Shown here: positions 44,597 through 55,012 of the stretch, piece after piece
How the letters are laid out: every line of letters starts with the position of its first letter
Position numbering within the stretch: position 1 is the first letter of the stretch
Assembly: GCA_951802195.1 (NCBI GenBank)
Contig: OX637636.1
Location: forward strand, 198,501 to 262,500
Direction of reading: 5' to 3'
DNA: 64,000 nucleotides
Origin: Tausonia pullulans
Lineage: Eukaryota; Basidiomycota; Tremellomycetes; Cystofilobasidiales; Mrakiaceae
Notes under the pieces: model-generated
Told to the model about the DNA's origin: nothing
Database searches by the model: none
What the model saw: the letters and a program-made list of their open reading frames with translations, nothing else
Made by a program: the position numbers and the translations under genes

Positions 44597-47500
44597 CTAG
44601 AGGTTACGGCAACGAGGACGGCGAGAAGGACGACGGATTATTCGACGCGATGGCTTGGGAAGATCAGGATGGGCGCGGTGGAAGGCTTGGAGGAGGCGAA
44701 GATGAGCAACGTGATCGTACGGCTCCCATGTGTCCTCCTCGTCGCGATAGCCTTGCCAGTGAACGAGGTAGAAGTGCTTGCCGTCGTGGATGTTCATCTT
44801 GATGATACGTTCGACGACGTATAGCTCTGGGTCGGCGGCATTGACTGGAGGTGCGGCAGGCTGGTGTTGACCGAGGTATCCGGGGGCGTGTGGCAAGAGG
44901 AGCGAGGCGTGGAAGACAGGATGGACCGGGACTGTGGGAGGCAAGTCGAGCTCGAAGGAGACTTCCGAGAGTACACGGAGGATCCGGAAGGGGCCGAGGT
45001 GTTTGACATCGAGTTTGAGCGAGGGCCGATCGGTAGTAATGTTGCGACGATTGAGCCAGACGAGATCGCCGGTCTTGAAGATCGGAGGGGGAGGATCCTT
45101 GCCGTCTTCCCCTGGAAAGGTGGTAGGACGACGGGATTGATCAGCGAAGGTCTTGTAAGAGCGTTGGGCAGCGAGGATGTGATCTCGGATCTCGGTATGA
45201 AGAGCGCGAAGCTTGGCAACGGTGGCATCGGCGGCGGGATTGTGCGAGGTGGAGGCGGCGAGGAGGTCAGATGACGAGAGAGGGTGGTAACCGTGGTTGG
45301 CGAAGAAAGGCGTGTGCTGGGTGGCGACCGCTAGCGAGTTGTTGAGAGCGAACTCGCAGGAGGGGAGGAGCGAGACCCAGTCGTCTTGATGGTGGTTGCA
45401 GAAGATCCGAAGGAAGGTCTCGACGACGGCGTTAGCACGCTCGGTTTGGCCATTGGCCGCGGGGTGGAAGGCGGTAGTGAAATGAGGGGCGGTGCCGATG
45501 AGAGAGAGGAAGGAGCGCCAGAAAGCGGAGGTGAAGGTCGATCCGCGGTCTGAGGTGATGTCTGTCTGAAAACCGTGGTGCCGGACAACGTGGTCGAGGT
45601 ACATCCGAGCGAGCTCGGGCGCCGCGAAACCGGCTTCACAGTACGGGACAAGACGAACCATCTTGGTGAATCGATCGATGAAGACTTGAATGCAGTCGAG
45701 GCCGTCGGAGGTCGGGAGCTTGACGATGCCGTCCATGGAGATCATCGTCCAAGGGCGTGTCGGTGGCGGAAGCGGTTGGAGGAGGCCGAAGGGTGCGCGC
45801 CGATTTGTCTTGTTGCGGACGCAAAGGTCGCAGCCGGAGGTGTAGGTTTGGACGAATGTATTGTCGGAGGGGAAAGTGAACGAGCGTCGAAGGAGGTCGT
45901 GGGTCTTGCGAGCGCCAAGGTGCCCAGCGAGCCGAGGTTCGTGGCAGGCGCGGACGAGGTCGAGGCGTAGCTGGTGGTCGTCCGGAACGAGGACGAGACC
46001 GCGCGAGAGAAGGAGGTCTGTAGGGTGGAGCGAGAGACCCTGGAGGGCCTTGACATCGTCGGGAGAGCGAGGGCGATTCGGATGGCGGAGGAGGTCAATG
46101 AGGGGGGCGAGTGATGGGTCGGCGAGTTGTGCGGTGAGGAGACGAGGAAGGAGCTTGGGGCGAGGATCGAGGTCGGGAATGGGATCCGGAGGTTCCGAGT
46201 CAATAGGTTCGAAGGGCGCGGGAATGTTGCCGATAGTATCGAAGGAAGTTTGATCGGGGGGAGCTTGGTCGGGGGGGACTTGATCGAGGGGAGCGGCCGC
46301 GGCCGAAGGATGGGATCTGAGGTTGGCGGCAATGATATACTGGTCGGGTTTGAGAAGGCGCCTGGGTGTCTGGTCCGAAGGGCGACTCCCCTCCGAAAGG
46401 TCCTGTCGCCTCGACAGGGCATCGGCGACGGTATTGCGTCCTCCAGGGCGGTAGATGACGACAAAGCTGAAACCAGAGAGGAACTCGGCCCAGCGGGACT
46501 CACGGCGGGAGAGGGCTTTGGAGGTGGTAAAGTACTGGAGCGACTCGTGATCGGTGTAGATGGTGAGAGGTGATGGGTGCCCTTCGCAGTAATGGCGCCA
46601 CTCCTTGAGGCACTCAATGATCGCCAACATTTCCTTGTCGTGGATCTCGTAGTTGAGTTCGGCTGGGTTGAGCTTGCGCGAGTAGAAGGCGATCGGGCGG
46701 AGTGGCGAGCGAGGGGCAACGGCGCGTTGCGAGAGGACGCCGGCAACGGCGAAATCGGATGAGTCCGTCTCGAGGACGAGGGGAAGCGAGGGATCGAAGA
46801 CGGTGAGGACGGCAGACGAGGTGAACTTGGACTTGAGGGTCTTGAAAGCGGCGAGTTGATCCGGTCCGAAGTGGAAGGGGACACCTTTCTTGAGGAGGGA
46901 CGTAATGGGGGCGACGACTTTTGAGAACCGGTGGACGAAACGGCGGTAGAAGTTGGCGAATCCGAGGAAGGACTGGATGTGTCTGACCGAGGTGGGTGCT
47001 GGCCAGTCTGTGACGGCTGAGATCTTGGAGGGATCCATCTTGATGCCTTGAGCGCCGACGATGTAGCCGAGGAAATCGACCTCGTTCTGGTGGAAGACGC
47101 ACTTCTCCGGTTTGACCCAGAGGCGCGCTGTCAGGAGGCGCTCGAGGACAGTGGCAACGTGTTGGCGATGTGTGTCGAGGGTGGGGGAAAATATGAGGAT
47201 ATCGTCTAGATAGACGATGACGGAGATGTCGAGGAGGTCGCGGAGGGTGTCGTTCATAAAGTGCTGGAATGTGGCTGGTGCGTTCGTCAGCCCAAAGGGC
47301 ATAACTTTGTACTCGAACAGCCCGTAGCGACAGCGGAAGGCAGTCTTCCATTCATCACCCGGGGCAATCCGAACGAGGTTGTAGGCGCCTCGGAGGTCGA
47401 GTTTGGTGAAGAACTTGGCAGTGGCCAGCCGGTCCAGGGATTCCGAGATGAGTGGGAGCGGGTACCGATTCTTGATGGTGATAGCGTTGAGACGGCGGTA

Positions 47501-48613
47501 GTCGACGCAGAGGCGGAGAGATTTGTCCTTCTTCTTGACGAAAAGGATGGGAGCAGCGGCAGGTGATTTCGAGGGGACGATGAAACCTTTGGCGAGGTTC
47601 TCGTCGAGGAACTCACGAAGAGCGCCGAGTTCGACCGATGAGAGACCATAGATTGGCCCGAAGGGTGGCTGCGTGTTGTCCTTGAGAGTGATGGCATGGT
47701 GGTATGGCCGATGAGGGGGTAATTCCGAGGCTGAGGACTTCTCGAAAACCTTGAGGTAGGCGTGGTACTCCGGTGGGACGATGGCGGGAACGTTGACCTC
47801 CGAGGGCGAAGGTTCGCGGTCCGGGGGGTTGAGCGGGTCCGTAGGCGGGATAACGGAGAAGTAAGGCGAAGACCGAGTGGCGGAGATGACAGCAGGGAGG
47901 AGTGAACGCAGGCTGACGGGCGAGGACGAGGGCTTGGGCGAGGACGAGGGCTTGGGCGAGGACGTGGGTGAGGGCGAGGACGTGGGTGAGGGCGAGGACG
48001 TAGGTGAGGGCGAGGACGAGGGTTTGGGCGAGGACGAGGGCGAGGGCGAGAGCGGGGACGACGAAACGGTGTGAGGAGTAGGTGAAGGGGCTTGACTGAG
48101 GGATTTGGCTGTGGTGGGGGGTTCTCGTGAGAGACAGGAACTCAGGCAGTACTGCGAATCGAAGACGAGGTGATGCGCTGGCCAGTCGATCGAGGGATTG
48201 TGTCGTTTGAGCCAGGGGATACCGAGGATGATCGGATAGTGGCCAAGGGAGGTGACGTCGAAAGAGAGGGATTCGGTGTGTCGATGCCTAGAGATGGTGA
48301 GGGCCAGTGGAGAGGTATGATGCGTGACGGCTCCCGATGCGATCGGGCGGCCGTCAACGACCTCGAGGGCGCGAGGGGCGTTCTTTACCACGAGTGGAAC
48401 CGAATGCTTATCGACGAGGGACGAGTCGATGAAGTTGGATGTGGCACCGCTGTCGAGCAGTGCGTATGTGTCGAAGGAGGTGGATCCGAAGGCGATGGAG
48501 AGGGGTAGGACGACGTGATCTTCCTCGTGAAAGGAAGCCGTGGGGATGTCGTCGGTGGAAAGGCAGTGGAACGGGTTGGAGGATAGTGGGAAGCGGTTGA
48601 CCGGGGGGAGCAT
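44597..48613 (-). CDS. gypsy copy A pol polyprotein
   Basis: This is an open frame of about 1,338 residues. The order is aspartic protease (DSGATSNFID), a Ser/Pro linker with a short repeat array at about 47925-48050, reverse transcriptase (KLDLRGAYNLVRI, VYLDDILIFS), RNase H (ETDSSDFAVAGVLSQ), integrase (zinc-binding HLGARKTHDLLRR and CDLCVRNK, then SMDGIVKLP and SDRGSTFTSAFW) and a C-terminal chromodomain (VERIIKMNIHDGKHFYLVHW, DTWEPYDHVAHL). Protease-RT-RNaseH-integrase order plus the chromodomain defines the chromovirus branch. The same frame order is seen in copy B. Confidence 0.88.
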   Translation of the reverse strand: MLPPVNRFPLSSNPFHCLSTDDIPTASFHEEDHVVLPLSIAFGSTSFDTYALLDSGATSNFIDSSLVDKHSVPLVVKNAPRALEVVDGRPIASGAVTHHTSPLALTISRHRHTESLSFDVTSLGHYPIILGIPWLKRHNPSIDWPAHHLVFDSQYCLSSCLSREPPTTAKSLSQAPSPTPHTVSSSPLSPSPSSSPKPSSSPSPTSSPSPTSSPSPTSSPKPSSSPKPSSSPVSLRSLLPAVISATRSSPYFSVIPPTDPLNPPDREPSPSEVNVPAIVPPEYHAYLKVFEKSSASELPPHRPYHHAITLKDNTQPPFGPIYGLSSVELGALREFLDENLAKGFIVPSKSPAAAPILFVKKKDKSLRLCVDYRRLNAITIKNRYPLPLISESLDRLATAKFFTKLDLRGAYNLVRIAPGDEWKTAFRCRYGLFEYKVMPFGLTNAPATFQHFMNDTLRDLLDISVIVYLDDILIFSPTLDTHRQHVATVLERLLTARLWVKPEKCVFHQNEVDFLGYIVGAQGIKMDPSKISAVTDWPAPTSVRHIQSFLGFANFYRRFVHRFSKVVAPITSLLKKGVPFHFGPDQLAAFKTLKSKFTSSAVLTVFDPSLPLVLETDSSDFAVAGVLSQRAVAPRSPLRPIAFYSRKLNPAELNYEIHDKEMLAIIECLKEWRHYCEGHPSPLTIYTDHESLQYFTTSKALSRRESRWAEFLSGFSFVVIYRPGGRNTVADALSRRQDLSEGSRPSDQTPRRLLKPDQYIIAANLRSHPSAAAAPLDQVPPDQAPPDQTSFDTIGNIPAPFEPIDSEPPDPIPDLDPRPKLLPRLLTAQLADPSLAPLIDLLRHPNRPRSPDDVKALQGLSLHPTDLLLSRGLVLVPDDHQLRLDLVRACHEPRLAGHLGARKTHDLLRRSFTFPSDNTFVQTYTSGCDLCVRNKTNRRAPFGLLQPLPPPTRPWTMISMDGIVKLPTSDGLDCIQVFIDRFTKMVRLVPYCEAGFAAPELARMYLDHVVRHHGFQTDITSDRGSTFTSAFWRSFLSLIGTAPHFTTAFHPAANGQTERANAVVETFLRIFCNHHQDDWVSLLPSCEFALNNSLAVATQHTPFFANHGYHPLSSSDLLAASTSHNPAADATVAKLRALHTEIRDHILAAQRSYKTFADQSRRPTTFPGEDGKDPPPPIFKTGDLVWLNRRNITTDRPSLKLDVKHLGPFRILRVLSEVSFELDLPPTVPVHPVFHASLLLPHAPGYLGQHQPAAPPVNAADPELYVVERIIKMNIHDGKHFYLVHWQGYRDEEDTWEPYDHVAHLRLLQAFHRAHPDLPKPSRRIIRRPSRRPRCRNL

Positions 48614-49105
48614 GGGAGGACCGTGAGGTGATCTTCTGGTGTTTTGAATAAAAAAGGAGTAAAGAGGGGGTCCAGAAACGTTATCGAAAAGCGGGGATCC
48701 ATTGGCAGGTGAAGAAGATAATGATGGTGAGTCGGGGCAGTTGGCTAGTCACGCCGCGTCTTGATCGTTGAGGATCTCCTTGATGGTGGCTAAACGAGGG
48801 GCGCCGTCGGCGTTATTATTGGCCGAGATAGTCGAGGCGTAGAAGGATCGGCGAGGGGCAGGGGCAATAGGGCAGTTGATGACTTGGTGGTCCTTGCTGG
48901 CGCAGTACAGGCAGAGGCCGTCACGTCGACGACGCTCCTTCTCTGCGTCGGAGAGAGGGCCGCGAGGCCGAGAGGTGGCATCGACCTCCATGGGAACGGG
49001 GCCGGTGAATGAGGTTCTGCCCATAGGGGTGACTGGGATAAAGGTACGGCGAGCGGGAGGGACGACTGAGACAACCGTAGGGCGGTTGACGTTGCGGGGT
49101 GTATG

Positions 49106-49463
49106 TGTTAGGATTGGCCCAAGGGTCAAGGGCTGAGGATGACGGGTGCTAAGGGGAGGGCGTGTGTGGAATAGTAGACTGAAGTGCGGGCAGTGACACA
49201 GGCTCGCTTCGATGTCTTGGGCAAATTTGTCGAATCCAAATGGTAGTCAGAGTGTAGAACAAATTGTACGATGAACTGAGTGTCTTATGGACTAAGGGTG
49301 AGAAAACAAAGAGTGTGTGACAGTGTGGCTGAAGAGAGGCTAAAAATGGAAGCTGAGCAATTAAGGGCGATGCTACACAGACGAGGAGCCGAGGTGGCGG
49401 GTCCGCGAGATTCTGCAGCCACATAAGCACAGAGCCTATGTAGTGAACCGTAAGATCCTGACA
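49106..49463 (-). repeat. LTR of gypsy copy B (3' LTR on the minus strand)
   Basis: 358 bp, TGTTAGGAT to ATCCTGACA. By eye it is identical to the LTR at 54989-55346. Confidence 0.93.
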
Positions 49464-49513
49464 GGAGCCCCCGGCTAAGGCCCGAACTCCTGAGAGGGCA
49501 AAGGACCTGAGAG

Positions 49514-52500
49514 CTAGGGGTTACGGCGACGAGGACGGCGAGAAGGACGACGGATTATTCGACGCGATGGCTTGGGAAGATCAGGATGGGCGCGGTGGAA
49601 GGCTTTGAGGAGGCGAAGATGAGCAACGTGATCGTACGGCTCCCATGTGTCCTCCTCGTCGCGATAGCCTTGCCAGTGAACGAGGTAGAAGTGCTTGCCG
49701 TCGCGGACGTCCATCTTGATGATGCGTTCGACGACGTACAGCTCTGGGTCGGCGGCGTTGACTGGAGACGCGGCAGGCTGGTGTTGACCGGGGTGTCCGG
49801 GGGCGTGTGGCAAGAGGAGCGAGGCGTGGAAAACAGGATGGACCGGGACTGTGGGAGGCAAGTCGAGCTCGAAGGAGATGTCCGAGAGCACACGGAGGAT
49901 CCGGAAAGGGCCGAGGTGTTTGACATCGAGTTTGAGCGAGGGCCGATCGGTAGTAATGTTGCGACGATTGAGCCAGACCAGATCGCCGGTCTTGAAGATC
50001 GGAGGGGAAGGATCCTTGCCGTCTTCCCCTAGAAAGGTGGTAGGACGACGGGATTGATCAGCGAAGGTCTTGTATGAACGTTGGGCAGCGAGGATGTGAT
50101 CTCGGATCTCGGTATGAAGAGCGCGAAGCTTGGCAACTGTGGCATCGGCGGCGGGATTGTGCGAGGTAGAGGCGGCGAGGAGGTCAGATGACGAGAGAGG
50201 GTGGAAACCGTGGTTGGCGAAGAAAGGCGTGTGCTGGGTGGCGACCGCTAGCGAGTTGTTGAGAGCGAACTCGCAGGAGGGAAGGAGCGAGACCCAGTCG
50301 TCTTGATGGTGGTTGCAGAAGATCCGAAGGAAGGTCTCGACGACGGCATTAGCACGCTCGGTTTGGCCGTTGGCCGCGGGGTGGAAGGCGGTAGTGAAAT
50401 GAGGGGCAGTGCCGATGAGAGAGAGGAAAGATCGCCAGAAAGCGGAGGTGAAGGTCGATCCGCGATCCGAGGTGATGTCTGTCTGGAAACCGTGGTGCCG
50501 GACAACGTGGTCGAGGTACATCCGAGCGAGCTCGGGAGCCGCGAAACCGGCTTCACAGTACGGGACGAGACGAACCATCTTGGTGAATCGATCGATGAAA
50601 ACTTGAATGCAGTCGAGGCCGTCGGAGGTTGGGAGCTTGACGATGCCGTCCATGGAGATCATCGTCCAAGGGCGTGTCGGTGGCGGAAGCGGTTGGAGGA
50701 GGCCGAAGGGTGCGCGCCGATTTGTCTTGTTGCGGACGCAAAGGTCGCAGCCGGAGGTGTAGGTCTGAACGAACGTGTAATCAGAGGGGAAAGTGAACGA
50801 GCGTCGAAGAAGGTCGTGGGTCTTGCGAGCGCCAAGGTGCCCAGCGAGGCGAGGCTCGTGGCAGGCGCGGACGAGGTCGAGGCGTAGCTGGTGATCGTCC
50901 GGAACGAGGACGAGGCCGCGCGAGAGAAGGAGGTCTGTAGGGTGGAGCGAGAGACCCTGGAGAGCCTTGACATCGTCGGGAGAGCGAGGGCGATTCGGAT
51001 GACGGAGGAGGTCAATGAGGGGGGCGAGTGATGGGTCGGCGAGTTGTGCGGTGAGAAGACGAGGAAGGAGCTTGGGGCGAGGATCGAGGTCGGGAATGGG
51101 TTCCGGAGGTTCCGAGTCAATGGGTTCGAAGAGCGCAGGGATGTTGCCGATAGTATTGAAGGAAGTTTGATCGAGGGGAGCTTGATTGAGGGGAGCGGCA
51201 GCGGCCGAAGGACGGGACCTGAGGTTGGCGGCAATGATGTACTGGTCGGGTTTGAGAAGGCGTCTGGGTGTCTGGTCCGAAGGGCGACTCCCCTCCGAAA
51301 GGTCCTGTCGCCTCGACAGGGCATCGGCGACGGTATTGCGTCCTCCAGGGCGGTAGATAACGACAAAGTTGAAACCAGAGAGGAACTCGGCCCAGCGGGA
51401 CTCACGGCGGGAGAGGGCTTTGGAGGTGGTAAAGTACTGGAGCGACTCGTGATCGGTGTAGATGGTGAGAGGTGATGGGTGTCCTTCGCAGTAATGGCGC
51501 CACTCCTTGAGGCACTCGATGATCGCCAACATTTCCTTGTCGTGGATCTCGTAGTTGAGTTCGGCCGGGTTGAGCTTGCGCGAGTAGAAGGCGATCGGGC
51601 GGAGTGGCGAGCGAAGGGCAACGGCGCGTTGCGAGAGGACGCCGGCAACGGCGAAATCGGATGAGTCCGTCTCGAGGACGAGGGGAAGCGAGGGATCGAA
51701 GACGGTGAGGACGGCAGACGAGGTGAACTTGGACTTGAGGGTCTTGAAAGCGGCGAGTTGCTCCGGTCCGAAGTGGAAGGGGACACCTTTCTTGAGGAGG
51801 GACGTAATGGGAGCGACGACTTTTGAGAACCGGTGGACGAAACGGCGGTAGAAGTTGGCAAATCCGAGGAAGGACTGGATGTGTCTGACCGAGGTGGGTA
51901 CCGGCCAGTCTGTGACGGCTGAGATCTTGGAGGGATCCATCTTGATGCCTTGAGCGCCGACGATGTAGCCGAGGAAATCGACCTCGTCCTGGTGGAAGGC
52001 GCACTTCTCCGGCTTGACCCAGAGGCGCGCTGTCAGGAGGCGCTCGAGGACAGTGGCAACGTGTTGGCGATGTGTGTCGAGGGTGGGGGAAAATATGAGG
52101 ATATCGTCTAGATAGACGATGACGGAGATGTCGAGGAGGTCGCGGAGAGTGTCGTTCATAAAGTGCTGGAATGTGGCTGGTGCGTTCGTCAGCCCAAAGG
52201 GCATAACTTTGTACTCGAACAGCCCGTAGCGACAGCGGAAGGCAGTCTTCCATTCATCACCCGGGGCGATCCGAACGAGGTTGTAGGCGCCTCGAAGGTC
52301 GAGTTTGGTGAAGAACTTGGCAGTGGCCAGCCGGTCAAGGGATTCCGAGATGAGTGGGAGCGGGTACCGATTCTTGATGGTGATAGCATTGAGACGGCGG
52401 TAGTCGACGCAGAGGCGGAGAGATTTGTCCTTCTTCTTGACGAAAAGGATGGGAGCAGCGGCAGGTGATTTCGAGGGGACGATGAAACCTTTGGCGAGGT

Positions 52501-53761
52501 TCTCGTCGAGGAACTCACGAAGAGCGCCGAGTTCGACCGATGAGAGACCATAGATTGGCCCGAAGGGTGGCTGCGTGTTGTCCTTGAGAGTGATGGCATG
52601 GTCGTATGGCCGATGAGGAGGTAGTTCCGAGGCTGAGGACTTCTCGAAAACCTTGAGGTAGGCGTGATACTCCGGTGGGACGATGGCGGGTACATTAATC
52701 TCCGGGGGTGAAGGCTCACGGTCCGGGGGGTCAAGCGGGTCCGTAGGCGGGATAACAGAGAAGTAAGGCGAAGACCGGGTGGCGGAGATGACGGCAGGGA
52801 GGAGCGATCGGTGGCTGACTGGCGAGGACGAGGACTTGAACTTGAACCTGAGCGAGGACGAGGACTTGGGCGAGGACGAGGGCTTGGGCGAGGACGAGGG
52901 CTTGGGCGAGAACGAGGGCTTGGGCGAGGACGAGGGCTTGGGCGAGGGCTTGGGCGAGGGCTTGGGCGAGGACGAGGACTTGAACTTGAACCTGAGCGAG
53001 GACGAGGACTTGGGCGAGGACGAGGGCTTGGGCGAGGACGAGGACTTGGGCGAGGACGAGGGCTTGGGCGAGGACGAGGGCTTGGGCGAGGACGAGGACT
53101 TGGGCGAGGACGAGGGCTTGGGCGAGGACGAGGGCTTGGGCGAGGACGAGGGCTTGGGCGAGGACGAGGGCTTGGGCGAGGACAAGGACAAGGGCGGGGA
53201 CGAGGGCGATGAAGCCTCGTTGAAAGACGATGGTGGGACTTGACTGAGGGGTTTGGCTAGGGTGGGAGTTTCTCGTGAGAGGCAGGAGCTCCGGCAGTAC
53301 TGCGAATCGAAAACGAGGTAATGCGCTGGCCAGTCGATCGAGGGATTGTGTCGTTTGAGCCAGGGAATACCGAGGATGATCGGATAGTGACCAAGGGAGG
53401 TGACGTCGAAAGAGAGGGATTCGGTGTGTCGATGCCTAGGTACGGTGAGGGCCAGGGGAGAGGTGTGATGCGTGACGGCTCCCGATGCAATCGGGCGACC
53501 GTCGACGACCTCGAGGGCGCGAGGGGCGTTCTTTACCACGAGTGGAACCGAATGCTTGTCGACGAGGGACGAGTCGATGAAGTTGGATGTGGCACCGCTG
53601 TCGATCAGTGCGTATGTGTCGAAGGAGGTGGATCCGAAGGCGATGGAGAGGGGCAGGACGACGTGATCTTCCTCATGAAAGGAAGCCGTGGGGATGTCGT
53701 CGGTGGAAAGGCAATGGAATGGGTTAGAGGGTAGCGAAAAACGGTCGACCGGGGGGAGCAT
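49514..53761 (-). CDS. gypsy copy B pol polyprotein with expanded repeat linker
   Basis: About 1,415 residues, with the same domain order as copy A: protease DSGATSNFID, RT with VYLDDILIFS, RNase H, zinc-binding and DDE integrase, and chromodomain (VVERIIKMDVRDGKHFYLVH). The linker between protease and RT (about 52830-53200) is a tandem array of 18-bp units coding (SPKPSS)n and variants, far longer than in copy A, which accounts for most of the size difference between the two polyproteins. Confidence 0.92.
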   Translation of the reverse strand: MLPPVDRFSLPSNPFHCLSTDDIPTASFHEEDHVVLPLSIAFGSTSFDTYALIDSGATSNFIDSSLVDKHSVPLVVKNAPRALEVVDGRPIASGAVTHHTSPLALTVPRHRHTESLSFDVTSLGHYPIILGIPWLKRHNPSIDWPAHYLVFDSQYCRSSCLSRETPTLAKPLSQVPPSSFNEASSPSSPPLSLSSPKPSSSPKPSSSPKPSSSPKPSSSPKSSSSPKPSSSPKPSSSPKSSSSPKPSSSPKSSSSLRFKFKSSSSPKPSPKPSPKPSSSPKPSFSPKPSSSPKPSSSPKSSSSLRFKFKSSSSPVSHRSLLPAVISATRSSPYFSVIPPTDPLDPPDREPSPPEINVPAIVPPEYHAYLKVFEKSSASELPPHRPYDHAITLKDNTQPPFGPIYGLSSVELGALREFLDENLAKGFIVPSKSPAAAPILFVKKKDKSLRLCVDYRRLNAITIKNRYPLPLISESLDRLATAKFFTKLDLRGAYNLVRIAPGDEWKTAFRCRYGLFEYKVMPFGLTNAPATFQHFMNDTLRDLLDISVIVYLDDILIFSPTLDTHRQHVATVLERLLTARLWVKPEKCAFHQDEVDFLGYIVGAQGIKMDPSKISAVTDWPVPTSVRHIQSFLGFANFYRRFVHRFSKVVAPITSLLKKGVPFHFGPEQLAAFKTLKSKFTSSAVLTVFDPSLPLVLETDSSDFAVAGVLSQRAVALRSPLRPIAFYSRKLNPAELNYEIHDKEMLAIIECLKEWRHYCEGHPSPLTIYTDHESLQYFTTSKALSRRESRWAEFLSGFNFVVIYRPGGRNTVADALSRRQDLSEGSRPSDQTPRRLLKPDQYIIAANLRSRPSAAAAPLNQAPLDQTSFNTIGNIPALFEPIDSEPPEPIPDLDPRPKLLPRLLTAQLADPSLAPLIDLLRHPNRPRSPDDVKALQGLSLHPTDLLLSRGLVLVPDDHQLRLDLVRACHEPRLAGHLGARKTHDLLRRSFTFPSDYTFVQTYTSGCDLCVRNKTNRRAPFGLLQPLPPPTRPWTMISMDGIVKLPTSDGLDCIQVFIDRFTKMVRLVPYCEAGFAAPELARMYLDHVVRHHGFQTDITSDRGSTFTSAFWRSFLSLIGTAPHFTTAFHPAANGQTERANAVVETFLRIFCNHHQDDWVSLLPSCEFALNNSLAVATQHTPFFANHGFHPLSSSDLLAASTSHNPAADATVAKLRALHTEIRDHILAAQRSYKTFADQSRRPTTFLGEDGKDPSPPIFKTGDLVWLNRRNITTDRPSLKLDVKHLGPFRILRVLSDISFELDLPPTVPVHPVFHASLLLPHAPGHPGQHQPAASPVNAADPELYVVERIIKMDVRDGKHFYLVHWQGYRDEEDTWEPYDHVAHLRLLKAFHRAHPDLPKPSRRIIRRPSRRPRRRNP
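52827..53200 (-). repeat. 18-bp minisatellite inside gypsy B pol
   Basis: The tandem unit gaggacgagggcttgggc and single-base variants occur roughly 20 times, broken twice by an insert coding LRFKFKSSSS. All units keep the frame, so the array is translated as a Ser/Pro/Lys spacer. Copy A has about seven units at the same place (47925-48050). Confidence 0.9.
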
Positions 53762-53893
53762 GGGAGGACCGCGAAGTGATTCTTTGGTGTTTTGAATAAA
53801 AAAGGAGTAAAGAGGGGGTCCAGAAACGTTGTCGAAAAGCGAGGGGCCGTTGGCAGACGAAGGCGAACCCGTCGGGTCGGACGGGTCGGCTAG

Positions 53894-55012
53894 TCACGCT
53901 GAGTCTTGATCGTTGATAATCTCCTTGATTGTGGCTGAACGAGGGACGCCATTGGCGGTATTGGTGGCCGAGATAGCCGAGATATTGAAGAATCGACGAG
54001 GAGCGATGGGACAGTTGATAACTCGGTGGTCCTTGCTGGCGCAGTATAGGCAGAGGCCGTCGCGTCGGCGGCGCTCCCTTTCCGCGTCGGAGAGGGGGCC
54101 ACGAGGCCGAGAGGTGGCGTCGACCTCCATGGGGACGGGGCCGGATGATGAGGCTGAGGTGTTGGTCACGGGTACGAACGGGAAGAAGGTACGACGAGCG
54201 GGAGGGACGACTGTGGCGACGGTTGGACGGCTGACGTTGCGGGGTGCATGAGCGTGGCGAAAGTCGGTGAGGGCGTTGTCCCATTCGATGGCGGCGTCGA
54301 TAAGATCGTCGAGGTTGGCATAGTTTTGAGCACGGACGAGACGTTCCTTGACATCAAGCTTGAGACCGTCGAAGAAGTTAAAACGATGATACTGATCGCC
54401 AAAGTCAAGGAGGAGTTTGTGGCGTCTGTACTCGAAGGCGTAGATGGAAACTGTGGTCGTTTGACGAAGATCCTTGAGAGCGCGCCGAGCGGTTTCGACG
54501 CGGTCGATTTCTCCGAAGTCTTTGAGGAGGCGGGCCCTGAAACGTGGCCAGCTGTCGAACCAGTCCGGACGGTCGGAATCATCGACGAGGAGGTAAGGGC
54601 GGACCCAGTTGAAAGCGTCATCCGTAAGGAGTGAGATCGCGTATTGAATCCTCATGTCGTCCGTTCCGAGGGACACGGGTTGCAGGCGAAAAATGTTATC
54701 AAGCTTGAGGACGAAGGTCTCCGATTCTGATCTCTTGCCACTGAAGGCGTGGGGAGTAGGTCCGTGGTAGTCTTTGACTTCGGGATGCGAGGTGATAACC
54801 TCTGTCTGTTGTTGTTGTTGTTGTCGGAGATTTTTAAGGGCGGTCCTTAGACGGTCAACTTGCTGTCTTGCAAGAGCAAGTTCGGTAACGATTCGAGGGT
54901 CTGCGTTGGGATTATCCATGTTGGCTAGGACAGTGTCGAGGTGGAGACCACTAGGAGCGAGCGGGTGACAGACGGTGACTCTGACTGATGTTAGGATTGG
55001 CCCAAGGGTCAA
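53894..55012 (-). CDS. gypsy copy B gag
   Basis: About 350-370 residues of capsid-like protein: HAFSGKRSESETFVLKLDNI, DAFNWVRPYLLVDDS, RRALKDLRQTTTVSIYAFEY, KERLVRAQNYANLDDLIDA. It ends with a nucleocapsid zinc knuckle CLYCASKDHRVINC (CX2CX4HX4C). The first ATG is probably inside the leader next to the 5' LTR, and the reported upper end overlaps LTR sequence. Gag and pol are separate open frames, as in many Ty3/gypsy elements. Confidence 0.88.
   Translation of the reverse strand: MTLGPILTSVRVTVCHPLAPSGLHLDTVLANMDNPNADPRIVTELALARQQVDRLRTALKNLRQQQQQQTEVITSHPEVKDYHGPTPHAFSGKRSESETFVLKLDNIFRLQPVSLGTDDMRIQYAISLLTDDAFNWVRPYLLVDDSDRPDWFDSWPRFRARLLKDFGEIDRVETARRALKDLRQTTTVSIYAFEYRRHKLLLDFGDQYHRFNFFDGLKLDVKERLVRAQNYANLDDLIDAAIEWDNALTDFRHAHAPRNVSRPTVATVVPPARRTFFPFVPVTNTSASSSGPVPMEVDATSRPRGPLSDAERERRRRDGLCLYCASKDHRVINCPIAPRRFFNISAISATNTANGVPRSATIKEIINDQDSA

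Noticed and set aside
52779-53243. Plus-strand open frames coding GEDEGL or RGRGLG repeats
   Set aside because: They are the other-strand readings of the 18-bp minisatellite in gypsy B pol.
53894-55012. Gag open frame appearing to start within LTR-adjacent sequence near 55012
   Set aside because: The first codons overlap the 5' LTR; the true gag start is probably a downstream ATG, so the upper boundary should not be taken literally.
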